Assembly: GCA_910589415.1 (NCBI GenBank)
Contig: OU342631.1
Span: 55,332,598 to 55,396,597 of the forward strand
Source: Malachius bipustulatus
Lineage: Eukaryota > Arthropoda > Insecta > Coleoptera > Melyridae
Length of the DNA stretch: 64,000 nucleotides
Direction of reading: 5' to 3'
In this document: positions 10,441 to 23,948 of the stretch, in pieces
Layout of the letters: each line of letters starts with the position of its first letter
How positions within the stretch are numbered: position 1 is the stretch's first letter
Program-made: the position numbers and the translations under genes
Notes under the pieces: model-generated
Told to the model about the DNA's origin: nothing
Seen by the model: the letters and a program-made list of their open reading frames with translations, nothing else
Database searches by the model: none

Positions 10441-13370
10441 TTTAAGAAATTGTCAATAATAAGCCACGGCTGTTAGCGGGCGACAACTCGTGATAGCGAC
10501 CCGTCGAAGCCGGGCTTATGCGCTCATTCCCCCGCTATAGTAGGATTAAGTTTAAAAAGTCAGATGTGACGTCACAGACAACTACATAAAATTTATTCAC
10601 GTAATGACAAACTACCCTTTGTGCTGTTAATTTAATTCTCATTCAGAACCAATGTTGACGTATACTTATTTATGCGGGATGGAATGTTTAGACAAACTGG
10701 ACGGTTACTATATGAAAACCACGTATAGGAAACAAAATAAATCGAACAATTAAAAGGATGTGTTTTCTTAATCGATACGTATGACTTTTTAAACTTTATC
10801 GGACTATTATTATTATCATCATTACAATTTATTTTTTTAGATTTTGCTCGGAAATCGTAAAGATTTTGAACGGCAAATTGTACCGCTCGCACATTTTTTA
10901 CCGTAACTTTGGTCTCGTCGATCGGGGGATGATCGCAAAGGCATCGGCGTGTTACTAAGGAATCGTTCTTTCAAACTGCAAAGTATCGTCGCAATCGACG
11001 CAACCGTCTGTATCCTGTGAGCCGTCAAAGTCGATTTAAATTTTTTTTTTGCAAATTTTCAAAAGCGTCTGTAGCGGCCATTTTGGAAAATTTCGCGATC
11101 GCAATTTCACGTCACGCTTCCAATCGACAAACTCTGTCGACCGAAAACAATTATCCTCCCAAAACGCGCACCGTTTTGGAGAAAACGGACAAACAATTTC
11201 AGTCCGAAAAAAAACAAAGGCCCCCTTCGATTTGAAAAAAAAGTAAATAAATAAAAACGGCTAAAATTCGCACACTTGCACTCTGGAGTAATTGCAAAAT
11301 AAAGGTTCCCGAAAACCATTTTTCGTTTTCGTGCATAGTTCCGGAAAAAATGGCTTCCAAATAGCAGATTACATGGCCATAAAGGGGAAAATGGGTGTTT
11401 CGAACAAAGGAAATAATTTTTGACGATTCTGAAAATCGAAGTTTATTTTGTAATTTTGACGTAACGAAAAGACTCCAGGTTACGATCCTCTTCTGAGAAA
11501 AAAGCGAAATTAAAATTTGAACTGTAATTTTTTAAACGTCAAATTCAAGAATATGGAAAATCGTACTTCTTTTTACCAAATGTCATTATAGTGACGGTGT
11601 AAATTGTGATTTAAACATTTTTGGCGGTATCAAAATAAAGGCATTACTCACGACTCTCATCTGGCCGTGCAAAAAAACGACAGGGAAGTGTCACTTACAA
11701 AATGCCAAATTCAAAAAACTTAAAAAAAAATCTCTTTTTTTTTCAACAAAAAAAACTTGCGGTGACGTTAAAATTTTATTAATAATTTGAACTGAAATAA
11801 CATGAATGTAAAATTATTTGTTAATGCAAGAAATACATTTCTTTTAATGTCAATATTCCGACTGCTAATGGCAACCTCCTTTATATCAAATGATCTTGAA
11901 ATAAGGATTAACAGAAGTAACGTGAATCACAAGTGATTAGGCGGATCTAAATTTGAATGATTAATTAAACTGGATTCAAATCAGTTATCCATTCATTCCA
12001 TTGTTGTAAGCAAGGATTACGTGATCTTAAGCAGAAGCAAGATATTTTAATGTGGTGTTTGTTATGATCATTTTAGTTCGCCGTAAAGTTGTTGTTTATT
12101 TATATGTATGATCACAATACTTTAAGGTTGACACAGTGGGTGGACAAACAGTCCTCATATTTAATGTTACTTAATCATTTATGTTTTCTTGGAGTGCAAC
12201 CTCGTTCTACTTCGAAGGCAAATTCGCAGGGTGTTTCTAGAAGATTATTATCCGATGGAAGAACTATCCACAACTAGTCGACACAATTTGATATATTATT
12301 AATAAAATAAGGCTTATTTAAAAAAAAGTTTACTGAATTTATTTTATTCATTAGTCGACATTTAGAGTTCATTTCTGAATTAATGTAGCTATTCAGAACT
12401 CTGTAATGACTATGAATGTGATTGGCAATCATCAACGAAATTTGAATGAAAAACAGCAGATCAGGTTAAATACGTATAAAAGTGTCCGCCATGGATGGCG
12501 AGAATACGTGATCAAACTATGCTGTGGAAGGGTGATAATGGCAAATCCGGTTAAAATTTTCCCATATAAACAAACAGGGATACAAGACAAAAAATAATTA
12601 ACAAATTGAAACCCTCTTCCAGAGAGGAAAGTGAGTGGAAAAACATTTTTGACTGCTTTCTTCTCTTAAGACACTTACAAATTGATTAATAACTCCCAGA
12701 AGAGGTTTTTTTCAAAGTTATAATTTTAGACACCTACTTATAAAGCTTATTGAATCGCCTATGCCCCAATAGTCAGAAATCAAAAAAATATTATCTCGAC
12801 TATTTTAAAATTTTGATTGACTTTATAAAAAATGTTTCTTAAAATGGTTGGAGCCTTGTAATCCTTGAGTATTGGTAGAGATAATTAATTTCACAAATGT
12901 AGGGGTGCAGATGGGAAATAAAGAAATAAGTAACTAAATAAGCCATAAAATTATTTCGTAAAGCAGAGACTGTGACAAAATCATTTAAATATAAAATATC
13001 AGTGGTGGAGACATGATTATATTTCAGCATAATAATTATTGCTAATTTTTCGTCTCATTACTCAGTCAGTCAACAGCCCTGCATTGTCAGGTAATTAAGG
13101 CTTCAAGATCAAATCATTGATCTGCCGATGTGGCTAATTTGTCAGGATAAATCGTAGAAATCACTTTGCTATAGATCCACTACAATATGTGAGTTTATGT
13201 GAGTTTATTAAAGGACGTGAAGCTCGTCTTTAGGACTTGTGAAGCAACTGACCTGGAAGTGTCGTAATGAATTTTTGTAATTATTCTGTCTTCTAGAATA
13301 AAAAGACACTTATGAGTACCCAGTTATGATGCATTTACTTCGAAATGATGCAATCTAAATATTCATTCAG
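10441..13370. other. No gene recognised
   Basis: AT-rich DNA. Open frames are short, overlap on both strands and show no domain or motif I recognise. No paired termini or RNA genes identified. Confidence 0.45.
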
Positions 13371-15240
13371 TTAGCTACTACTTAAGGAAAAGATAAGCTG
13401 CTGTGCAGAAAGAATGAACAACAGGTTCGGCGCGTCCCTGTATATAAAATCAGTGTCAAATATCCAATAATATAAAAATATAAAAACCCTACAGGGAAGG
13501 GCACCTAAAGAGCTCGACGTAGGGTAACGGTTTGGGTTGAGGCTCAAAATAACATAAAATGATAAAATAAAAATATATAAATAAGTGGGCATGGAGGGGC
13601 TACGTGCTGCACCCAACATCCGACCGGCAGTATGCTTCCATGCCTGACCCGCCTCTTATGGTGCTTATCTCATGTAATTATTTTATGCACTTCTTCATAT
13701 GGACTATGGTTGACAGCAGCCAGTGAATAGGTAGCTAGAAGTCTCGTCCTTGTCGAGCAACGTCACAATGCCGCTCGGTGGTAGCAAGCAGTTCCTGCCT
13801 GCAGCAGCACTCGCTCCTGATGTTGGCAGCCAGGTCCTGATAATGGCGGCAGCCTAGTCCTGATGATGGCGGCAGCTGCATGGGGGTTGGCAGCCGCTTG
13901 TCGAGATGCCGCATTCCGCATTCTACTTCTTACCATAGTGCTTGATAATTGATTATTAGACGTACACTTATAAGTTGACCACTATCAAACCAGAGCTTAA
14001 AGCATAGGGCATCGCGAGGGGATCGCCTGTGTCCCCACGGAACTTCAATAAAATATAATAATAAACCACCACGCCTGACGTCTGACTCATAATCTCTGCT
14101 TCTTCAAATAATAATCCAATAATAAAATGAGACCGCTATAGTTGGGTAAATAAAATAACAAGTCGAAGATATAGGGGTCCGCCATAGGCGGGATAGCCCT
14201 GAAAATAATAAAGGGGCACACAATTTCTTGCGGTCTTCCCAAACGATCCGGCTCCGAGGCTAGACTAACTGGAAGAAAACCACCATAGTTTTCGAGTGAG
14301 GACGTCTGACCGCCAGAACGCTCCTTTCCAGTAATCTCTCCCCTTGAATGTAGAAAAAGCGGCCAGGCACATTATACCATCCATTTCAAGGGAGAGGTCT
14401 ATAGGAGATACACCTACCCCATAGTTTCTAGGAAAATTAATAGAAGGAAAACTTAATAATAATCTTATGCTTTACTGCACATTGCATCAAATAGCTTCGA
14501 TCTAATATCAAAGAAGGTTGTATCATGCGAACTAGTCATTCTGGTTTTATTATTAATTAGTGTAGAATTCTAGCAAGGCCACTATCATAATTTTTCTTCA
14601 TAATAATAACAATTGATAATGTACTCAGTGAGAAAACTCACCTTTAATTAATGGTAAGGTAATTAATCCTTTCTAGTCAATCACACACACAAGTCAACAC
14701 AGAGTGTCAAAATATTAATAACAAATTCGATATTAATAACAGCACAGAAGGCCTGTCCGAACTCACGCTCGCTGTCGGGGCAATTGACTGGTAAAATAAA
14801 ACTCAGCCCCCGGTGTTCTCACGTTCCTTTTAAGGAGAGTCTGGAGTATATCAATCGACGGGTTGTTATTTGTAACATTGCAGGTCTTTCTGAAGGTTGA
14901 AAGCATATTCTAACATGCTAATTTCAATATTTTGTGACAGATTTATTTTACCTTATCGTGGTCAGAGCTTATCTTGACGCCGTAGAGACGGCTTCAGAAA
15001 TCGTCCCTTACACAAAGTTTAATTTTTGTATTCAAAGAAAAAATTCAAGAGTGCGTGTTCCATTTTAACGATCGAAATTATATTGAAATAGTAGATTGAA
15101 ATTTAATGTCGAAAAAATACCAATTACTGTCTGTACTGCTCAACTGAAATTCCATGGAGCTAAAATTTTCACTGAACTCTTTAGCTGACGTGTCCGTACA
15201 TGTGCTTCACCACGTTTGGAAAACAATAAAAATATCGACT
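13371..15240. other. Unclassified moderately GC-rich tract, possible minus-strand LTR/leader
   Basis: Composition is richer in G+C than the flanks, with repeated GGCGGCAGC and TGGCAGCC blocks near 13750-13900. Read on the minus strand, about 14880-14640 has a TATA-like CTTAAAAGG and then AAAGGTGAGT, a splice-donor-like sequence, resembling a retroelement promoter and leader. No coding region was recognised and the LTR reading is weak. Confidence 0.25.
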
Positions 15241-15800
15241 TTAGGCCCGCGAGGGGGTGTCCGCAAGGAGGAGTCCTCTCTCATTGCTCTGGTCTCTTCT
15301 CGTTGATGATCTTTTAGCCGTTCTATCACTATGAACTGTCGACGTTCAGGCATATGCTGATGACTTGGTCATTCTGATCAAAGGAAGATTTGATTTGATA
15401 GACAGAGTACTATTTTCCAGAAAGAGAAGGTTGAACGATTTAACGCACCCAACTCTTCTAGGATAAACCATTCCATTTGGGGAAGCCAAGTACCTAGGAG
15501 TTATCCTGGATAAAAAGCTTACTTACTCCAATCTGGAAAAAGTTATAATACACAGAGCACAGAGCCAATTTCTCCTTATGGACGTGTAAAAGGATCTGTG
15601 ATAAAACATGAGTAATCGGACCCAAATAAATATACTTGCTTCACGTAACGGTCGTCAGACCTATGATTGCATATGGCCGTACCGCTTGGTGGTCAAAAAG
15701 CCAGCAGGCCATGGCCAAACTAAAGCACTCTAGCCTACAGAGACAAGCTTGTCTGGCGATCTGTGGTGCCATTAACACCACACCGTCGGCGACTGAACTT
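15241..15800 (+). pseudogene. R1-like LINE reverse transcriptase remnant
   Basis: Translation gives RGCPQGGVLSPLLWSLLVDD, then after a stop VQAYADDLVILI with the catalytic YADD (about 15350-15370), then EAKYLGVILDKKLTY and a C-terminal RRQACLAICGA-like block. These are RT motifs 4-7 of the R1/Loa type. Several stops and frame changes make it inactive. Endonuclease and RNase H domains are absent, so it is a 5'-truncated fossil. Confidence 0.8.
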
Positions 15801-16940
15801 TATGAAAGACGTTGAGAATCTAAGTAGCATTTACACTTTTTTAGTGGAAATCCGATAAAGATAACAACCAAACTCAATTTAAATTAATTTTTAAATGATT
15901 TTTGGTTCTTCCGATATTTTTTCTTTCATAATAATTACATAAGGTAGGTAATGTTAATTTGGACTAACAATAGAAAACTTACATAGTGATGAAATCATCA
16001 AAAAACTAAAAAAATTTAGATATCAAATCATCTTTATTCAATTAAGAAAATATAATAATAATATATTATATTATTTGTATGTCAATCATTTTAGATGAAT
16101 ATTAGAAAAAAAACTTACAAAATTTTATTAACATTTTGGCCCTTAATCAAATTTCATTAATTGTATTACAATCGTTCTAATTGCTTTAAAATGTATTAGG
16201 CCAGTAGAATGGTATTTTGAGTTTGCGCTACCATGCACAAATTACGTACTATACGAAATTCGATAGAGCACCATTAAGAGATGTTAAATCCGAATTTGCA
16301 GCACCGTGCGAATTTTTTTTCGAAGTTATGCAGAAAAGAGTTCTGCTTCATATTTTCACGAATATTTTGGCTCCTATTTATCGCACATAAGCAAATGGCA
16401 TATCATTCTCTTCGTTATGAAATTACTTACATTTTTGTATACAAATAATTACATATTTTGTTACACTGATAATAAAAAAAATATTGAGGTGTAAAGTTAA
16501 AAATTTGTCTTTCGAATAAGGTTTTTTGCAAATTACTTATTTTTTTGCATTTTAACGCTGGAATGCTCCAGTATTTTTTTGAAGAACAGTCAATTACCTG
16601 TGCAGTGGTAGGTCAATCTTGAAAATCCAATAATCCAGTCTCCGGCAATCTACGCGCAAACATGTGCATGTCGGTGATGTACAATTTTGAATTGACGAAT
16701 TCGTCAACGAGTCGAAAACGCGCATGAAAAATTGAGCATTTGTTTTAATTTGCATTTAATGTGCAAAATTTCTACGTTATTGTTCATAAATATTCAATAT
16801 TTGAAATTGCAAAACACACGAGTTAATAATCTTTATTTTGAAAACTTTCTTTATTGCATGCTTAGTTGCTAAATTTAAAGTAAAAAACATATGAGTGTAT
16901 TTTTTGAGGAAAATCAAGTAATATTCAGTTAAACAAAGTA
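15801..16940. other. No gene recognised
   Basis: Strongly AT-rich, no coding homology or paired termini seen. Confidence 0.45.
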
Positions 16941-16943
16941 CAA

Positions 16944-17760
16944 TTAGTATATGTTTGTGAAATCAATGGAATACTGTGATTTTACAAGTGTCAAAATTAG
17001 AATTTTATTTTTTTCTAGCACGTTTTGATGGGTCAGCCCTTCCTCATTGTCTTTGTTTAATATTGCACAAGAAATTTTGTTTGCATTTTTAGCTCGGCTA
17101 TAGCGAGGCAGGGGAACTGTGGTTGGCAAATCGTAACTGTCTTCATCATCGCTGCTGTCGTCAGTGATAACCGCGACGCTTAAACAACTTTGACCTGAGC
17201 AGTTTTTGGAAGCTGCAGAGCATTTCAGTCCTGCTTTTCTGCCGCCACAAGCATGGACACGAAAAAACCATGAGAAGTGAAGATGGAATTGGATCTTTGG
17301 TGCGCATTACGGGTTCTAATCCACATTTATGTCTTTTCCAGCCCCAGGTTTCCGCTTCCAAGATATTGCCAAGCCATGTTTGTGTTTGATAGCAAGTTCG
17401 AAATAAATGCTGCTCAGCAGCTAACTCCGATTGTGGTAAAGATAAAGAAGTAAGATCCGATTTGTCCCATGCGGGAGAAAAAGTTGAAACGAAATTCGTA
17501 AGATTTTTCGTTGTTTCCGCCGTAGATAAAGACGTCTTTTCCTGTTGCGCAATCAGTTCGTGGTTCGTTTTTTTTTATTTAAAATAGTACAAAATTTGTT
17601 GCAGATGATTTTTTTTAAACGTTGAAATCAATTTTGTTTTACCATACCCGAAAATAGATGATGTGGTATCACAACCAGAGAAAGCATGTATAAAAAGTAC
17701 GTGGTCGATTTTTTCTTGTGTTTTAAGCTGGTTGAAGAGTAGAACTTAGTTTTTTCTGAG
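16944..17760 (-). pseudogene. Fossil of an SGCDTTS-motif, Cys-rich protein family
   Basis: On the minus strand, pieces in different frames give DHVLFIHAFSGCDTTS followed by IFGYGKTKLIS (about 17715-17580), then QTWLGNILEAETWGWKRHK (about 17390-17330), PVMRTKDPIPSSLLMVFSC and, after a frame change, ACGGRKAGLKCSAA and NCSGQSC (about 17255-17190), ending in an acidic tail at 16944. I recognise the order (SGCDTTS, WLG...WGW, then a CxxC-type Cys cluster) from uncharacterised proteins common in arthropod genomes and often repeated, so probably transposon-linked. Stops and frame changes show it is dead. I do not know its function; the Cys cluster may bind metal. Confidence 0.55.
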
Positions 17761-20010
17761 CCTGAATCAAAAACCAGTGCTGTTTCCGAGGACTTCCATT
17801 TGTTGCCTGTTTTACGTATTTATTATGTCATGAATGTCATGAAAAACCAATATGGCGACAATAAGAAAAACAAAAATTGACTATTGTAGGCCTTTCTTTT
17901 CTCGCTCGATTTTAAATTTCAGATAACTATGTCAAAAAGAAAAAAAATATGTGTGCGAGCAGAAGGTGCTATTCACTCTGACCCCGTTTGGGTACTTTCT
18001 AATTTATTTGAACCCAAAGCAGGACAGATGAGGGTGTTAAAGATCTTAAAATGAAGTTACAAATTTTGTTTAAATGATCGTCTAGATAAATTTTGTCTCT
18101 AAAAAGTTTCCAAAAAGCTTGACCTGCCCTACGTTGTGAATTATTTAAATTACAGGTCACACAAACACTAAAATAAAACACACACTAATAATTAACAATT
18201 TATTGGAATGCTCCAATTAAATAAAATTAAATTTCCCAGAAATTGATAGTATTGTATCGTGAGATTATCAACTTAAAATTAGGATTTTTCCCTTATCAAC
18301 TAAGCATTATACATAATATCAAAGATTAGACAAAGTCATTATTCATTTTAAAAGATCTTGGTCTATTAATGACCACCATACCACCCTCAATAGGTGTTTA
18401 CTAAAATTTACATACCTAATCCTACTTAATTTGGCCAATTATAACTTTACTAAATTAAAAATTTACCTTAATAATAATAAGAAAATAATGACAACATTGT
18501 ACCACTTGGTATAAATAAATTTAGCACTATACTAAAATTATAATATCGATTAGATATTCTCAACTCATTTACAGGTAACAAAGTTCCAAACTAAATCACT
18601 TCAATAACATCATTTGGTTGATGTATTTTTTTTTTGTTTTCCTTTAGAGAACAGAAATTAATTACAAAATAATTCTGATAAGGTACCTTGTCGTCCAAGT
18701 CGTAATTCTAGTTGGAAAGCAAGTGAGACGGGATGATCCAAAGAGTAAGATGGAAAATGACGCTTCCTCCTTCCATTGTTGATGATGTCTGACCACCATC
18801 ACTAGTCTAGACCATAAAAAAAAACAAAGGAAGATGGCTCCGCTTTATCCAAAGACGCCATTCCTCCCAAACTGCGCACCTCAGCTAAACTCTTGAATAA
18901 ATGATGATCCACTACCAGAAACTACAATCGGAACATTCCGAAACGAAAACGGAAGACGAAAACCAGAACCACAAGGAAAGGCCAAACGGAAAGTAGAAAA
19001 AATAGAAGCCCTGAAATTAAATTAAAAATAATTACTAATCTGAATCAACCAACCGTCAATTTATTATTACCGAAATAGGCACGCCATTATACCCAGCCGA
19101 GCTTCTTTTACTACTCCATGTTAATCAGGATCGACAGGCTCATCCTACCTGCGTTTTAACCACCACTACATAAAACAACAACTAAATAAAATCACTTCAC
19201 TGAACCAAGTTTACTTCACCAGCATCTCAAAGGAAAAGGGACGAAGAAAGATCAGACGTTCATCTCGTCGGTTCCGACCGTCTCAGAATTCAATCGATAC
19301 ACTCACGCATCCTCCTTTACTCTACTGCTCTGACGTTTAGCTCTTCTGGCTGGCAGATGACGGACTGGAATTAACAGTCCCATCATTCGATCTCGCTACA
19401 ATGCCTCAAACTATAAAACCAGCGGAGAGTAGCATTCCAAAAGGACGCCATTTTCCTACGCCTTTTCTATCCGAAAATTCATTCGAAACAGATACGGAAA
19501 AGCGCACGCTACACTATGAAAATTTCACGCCATCAATTTTCAGCCAATAAAGTACGGGTATTGCTTACCGTTGCCATGATTATTTGTGTATTATATCGGA
19601 AATTTTCTCCTGCTGGGGTAAGCTGGAGGGTATTATAGTGGAAATTTTTTGACGTTTAAAAGTGACAACCCGGAACTTTATAAACGTCAACTGTTGACTG
19701 TTGCTGTTATTAATAATCAAACAATGCGTTTTGTTAAAATTTATATATTATAATTTTTTATCAAAGTGATGTTTTCGCGTATTACTACGTATCAAATCAC
19801 GATTCACTATCCAAAAAATGATCTGAAGAAACCTAATTTACCTAATTTAGTAATTCTATTTGAAATTGGTAGGTACTTACCTAATTTTTCGGATTAACTC
19901 ACGGCGAATTCAAGGGGGTTCGACCACTTTATCTCTATACTTAATTTCCGTCACTTACACAGATGTCACTACTTGATACAAGTCCCGGAGTTCCATGTGA
20001 ATTGTCCATA
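17761..20010. other. No gene recognised
   Basis: AT-rich to mixed-composition DNA. No coding homology, tRNA or paired termini identified. Confidence 0.4.
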
Positions 20011-20012
20011 TA

Positions 20013-20890
20013 CAGGATTATTCACGGTATACGCCACGGAAGATTATGGCCGTGTCTCTGGATTTTAGGATCTTTTTATTTTTGGAGTGGATAGAGATCC
20101 GGCAGAGGTACGTTTTAAAATTATATTCATAATATGCAGGCTGTCCCAAAAGCATGAAACATATCAAAGTTATGTTTTTTTAAATGGAATGCTCCTATGT
20201 TATTGCATTTTTAGATTGTCTGAGAAGAAAAAATAAGATTGGTTTTTACAGTTGGTGTTTAAATTCAGAAGTTTGTGAGTTATAAACAAGTGAAAATCGT
20301 CATTTTTCAAGTTCAAGGCCCTGTGCAAGGAAAACTGCTTAAGATAGAGAAAAACGACTTACATGTCCTTATTTTACTTTTTCATGTACTATTGTATGGT
20401 ATAGAAACATTTGTACTTTCTTTGATTCTTTTATTTGTCGACGCGTGAAGAAATCTCAGAATTTTTAAAATTTTTTATCACCCTGTATAAACATTTCATC
20501 TACATCATTGGATAGTACATCAAAAGCTAAAATAGGGACATATAAGCCGTTTTTCTCTATCTTGAACCGTTTTCGTTGTACAGGGCCTTGAACTTGAAAA
20601 ATGACGATTTTCACTTGTTTATAACTCACAAACTTCTGAATTTGAACACCAACTGTAAAAGCCAATCTTATTTTTTCTTCTCAGACAATCTAAAAATGCA
20701 ATAACATAGGAGCATTCCATTTAAAAAACATAACTTTGATATGTTTCATGCTTTTGGGACAACCTGTACATTATGAATATAATTTTGAAACGTAGCTCTG
20801 CCGGATCTCTATCCACTCCAAAAATAAAAAGATCCAAAAATCCAGAGACACGGCCATAAACTTCCGTGGCGTATACCGTGAATAACCCTG
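20013..20890. mobile_element. Palindromic TA-flanked element (c)
   Basis: 878-bp element with TA just outside both ends. The terminal sequence is CAGGATTATTCACGGTATAC on the left and CAGGGTTATTCACGGTATAC on the right, reverse complemented. The two halves are inverted copies over roughly 400 bp each with a short asymmetric centre near 20400-20515, so the transcript could fold into a long hairpin. No transposase. Its inner portion is shared with elements at 38830, 43189, 40557 and 22714. Confidence 0.88.
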
Positions 20891-20892
20891 TA

Positions 20893-21559
20893 TAGTATCA
20901 ACTGATCTTTAGCAGGAAGTAGACAATTACGATTGCTGATATAACATGCCGATGAGCTCTAATTATAGCGAAATGGCCATCCATGTCTTCAACATTGTTT
21001 TTGTCTGCTTTTGGCTTTGTCTATGAGCCCTAGAACCCAAACATACGTCTTCTTTTTACTTAATATGTACTTTGGTTCGAATAACTCTCCACTTTGTTTT
21101 ATTGTAATTTATAATTAATTGTATGGCACTCGTTGTTGCTAGAAACCATCTGCTGAGCAAATCCTTGCGCTTTGGAAATAATGGCATCTAATCAATACTA
21201 TAATCATACTATTATACCGCAATAATTGTCGACTTATTATCAAAAACCACACTCGGCTGGTGAAGGTCAGAAAATAAAATTTGTGTTTGACAGCGCTAAT
21301 AATGGCGGCGCGTTTATTAAACGTCACTTTGACGTTGTCACGTGACCATGTTACGCCGCCATGTTACATCGCCATGTCATATTTTTATTTAACAATTAAA
21401 TCGTAATTTTTCTATTCAAAACTAATTTTGTTGTGAAATTTTCTTTACAAATACTACTCGAAATCAAACTATATCAGGAAATTTTGTTCTCGCTTAGGAA
21501 TATTTTTCAAAATATTCGTGAGCTCGATAAAATTACCGGAAATAATTTGACCTCTAGTG
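20893..21559. other. No gene recognised
   Basis: No coding homology. The 21300-21390 part has ATGGCGGCG/GCCGCCAT-type blocks that may be promoter or repeat sequence, but nothing specific. Confidence 0.4.
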
Positions 21560-21875
21560 GTATTACATGTGAAAATTCTAGGATCTAGTTGGCTTGGAAA
21601 TTTTTGTAAGTACTGTCAAATAGATAGCTTTCGACGATTTATTTAAACTTACAATAAATTATTGAGTTACTTATTCAATAATAAGAAAGATATGCCAAAA
21701 AAAAAACTCGATTTTTCAGTATCTTTCAGTAACGACAGAAGTTGTTCTATATTTTGTTTCAGATTTTTATCAAGCAAAAGAAACAATCAAACTTTTGTCT
21801 TATTTAACAGACTCATCTGTATTATCTCCTATATGGATTAGCAGATCCCAATGGTGAGCTAGTTGGAAATGATAA
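21560..21875. repeat. Dispersed repeat, copy 1 (direct partner at 45385-45697)
   Basis: Begins GAAAATTCTAGGATCTAGT and runs with moderate divergence parallel to 45385-45697 (GAAAATTCTGGGATCTAGT), ending near an AACCCTGTA terminus. Noncoding. Confidence 0.55.
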
Positions 21876-22596
21876 ACCCTGTATCTGTTCTACGTACCTC
21901 TTCATTGACGCGACTAAAATACTTACCTACATTTATTAGTGAATCCTTGACTGACGAAAAAAAAAGTTCAACCGACGTATTACTGTAAAAACTGTAGGTT
22001 CTCAAAATAAGAAAGTTACTAATTTCTTCCGAAGAGCCGAAGACAGAGATTAATTGGATAAATACCTGGTTAATTAAGTTTGTGAAGCTACAGCACACTA
22101 CCTACTTACGTGATGATTTATTTTTCATTGCTGCACCTTTTCGATATGCTTCATAAATTTTTTGGAAAGTTTTTGACCTTGAGGCCTTTCTTTTTTTTTG
22201 AGAAAATTATTTTATAAGTTAGTTGATGTTGATCCAATGACATATTAATCTTATATTACAAAATAATAATTGTTGTAAACGGTTGGGTGTTATTGAACTT
22301 CTCAATTTACGAGGTTCAGGTCCTTGAGAAATCCGAATAATAATAATAATTAATATTATCAGTCGTTCTTGGGCTGACTCCAATAATTCATTTCTATAGT
22401 TAGGCAATTTCTAGTAGTGCATAACACATTACTGGTTGTCGCTGGTGTGAGAAGTTTGTTTTCCTTGTGTCTCATATAACTTGTCCCTGTATCTTATTGG
22501 GAACCTGAATGTGGTACGAAAAAATATTTCGAATAACTATTGTTTCCGATAATGATTATTTTTTATAAACTAATTTCTAAATGGCAGATTTTTATA
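21876..22596. other. No gene recognised
   Basis: AT-rich, no coding homology or paired termini seen. Confidence 0.4.
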
Positions 22597-22712
22597 CGAG
22601 TCACCAAAGATGAAAAGCTCGATTACACCTACACCGTTAAAGATAGCGAATGAACCAAAAAGTGCTGCAAACGGGAGTTCAAAGTACAGTTTGTAAAATT
22701 ATTTACAGGTAT
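22597..22712. repeat. Transposon-end arm, forward copy (inverted partner at 33285-33410)
   Basis: Contains AAGCTCGATTACACCTACAC and continues through AAAAAGTGCTGCAAACGGG. The reverse complement of 33285-33410 carries the same order and ends next to TA as CAGGATGGGTCACTTAAG. The two may be terminal arms of one element family; each copy here has a single arm. Confidence 0.6.
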
Positions 22713-22713
22713 A

Positions 22714-23316
22714 CAGGATGTCCCAATATTGCTGTGAACCATGCAACTTTTTTAACTGAAATAGGACATCGTGTATATTACAACATGTTCATATTGTTTG
22801 AGAAAAGTTAATAGGAATTGTTTTTAAAGTTGAAGTTTGTAATGAGCAGTTTATGAGTTATAAAGAAGTGAAAATCGCAATTCTCCAGCTTATACTTACT
22901 GAAAACGATTCAAAATGAAGGAAAACTATTCACATGTTCCTATCTAACTTTTTATGAGGTATCCTATCATGTACCTAGCTGAAATTATTATACAAGGTGA
23001 TGACAATTAGCAGATTTTTCATCACCCTTTATAAAAATTCCAACTACACTGTAGGATACCAGATGAAAAGTTGAGATACGGACATATGTAAGCTGTTTTT
23101 TTTTTACGTTTTTTTAAACTGCTTTGAAAATGGAAAATAGCGATTTTTATTTGCTTATAATTCATAAATTATTCTTGTTAAAGAAGTCGATTATATGAAA
23201 CGTGTTCTTTTCAATTTTTTTTTTTTATAAAATCTGAAGATGTATTAATATACATAGAGGGTGTCCTATTTTAAATAATAAAGTTGCGTAGCGTCAAGCG
23301 ATTTTTGGCAATCCTG
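22714..23316. mobile_element. Palindromic TA-flanked element (d), diverged
   Basis: The left end begins CAGGATGTCCCAATATTGC. The right end, reverse complemented, begins CAGGATTGCCAAAAATCGC and continues into the shared GCAACTTTATTA and AATAGGACAC blocks. TA precedes the left end. The interior is an imperfect palindrome centred near 23010, where ACAAGGTGATGA faces TCATCACCCTTTATA. Mismatches between arms are many, so it is older than the 43189 element. Noncoding. Confidence 0.72.
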
Positions 23317-23323
23317 TGTGTTA

Positions 23324-23514
23324 TGTCTTCCATATTAGGGAAATATATTACATAGCGACAACACTGTAAACTACCGGCTCTTGGCCGAGAGTCGTGGATA
23401 CACTGCAGCCACTGCAGCATTAGCATTACATTACATTACACATTGGTCTGAACTACAGTACATTCACCAACGATAAATATTACTCCAAGCTTTTTTATAA
23501 TCTTTTCACGTACA
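23324..23514 (+). mobile_element. Internally deleted gypsy LTR
   Basis: Starts TGTCTTCCATATTAGGG and ends CGTACA, matching the LTR at 32688-33188 except for a missing internal 299 bp and a missing 8 bp near the start. No internal gypsy sequence adjoins it, so it is a solo or relic LTR. Confidence 0.6.
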
Positions 23515-23520
23515 ACTATA

Positions 23521-23787
23521 CAGGGTGTACCAGCTCGATTTAGACAACGGTAAGGGCCGTGTAGGTCTCGTCAAGACGAAACGTTTTTTTATTTGAAGTT
23601 TTTGGATTTGGACCTTCGTTGCGGAAATATGGCAGACTTTCGGTTTTTAGTTTTTTGGCTCCAGTTTCGACATTTTTAGGTTCTCACCCAAACTGAAACT
23701 AGCTTTGGAAACTCCTTAGCCTCAGTTACATCTTTCATATTGAAGTCAAGGTTCTATCTCTGTTGGATTCAAAATGGCGACATGCCC
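23521..23787. other. Lone TA-CAGGGTGTACC terminus and flank
   Basis: CAGGGTGTACCAGCTCG at 23521 follows TA and looks like the left end of a Tc1/mariner-type element. No matching right end was found in the window. It could be an older element interrupted by the transposon starting at 23788. Confidence 0.4.
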
Positions 23788-23948
23788 AAGACTTTGACAT
23801 TAAATAATTTCAAAACTGCACGATAAATTCTTTTTTAAGTAGAACAATAATTTTATTAATATAATGGCCTATAATCTTTGTCTGAAATGTTTCCTGAAAT
23901 TCCTTCTCGTTCAGGCGCTATTTGAGGAAAACGAAGATACTTCATTCA

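Noticed and set aside
11017..11319. Three overlapping open frames on both strands
   Set aside because: Mutually exclusive frames in low-information DNA with no recognisable motif.
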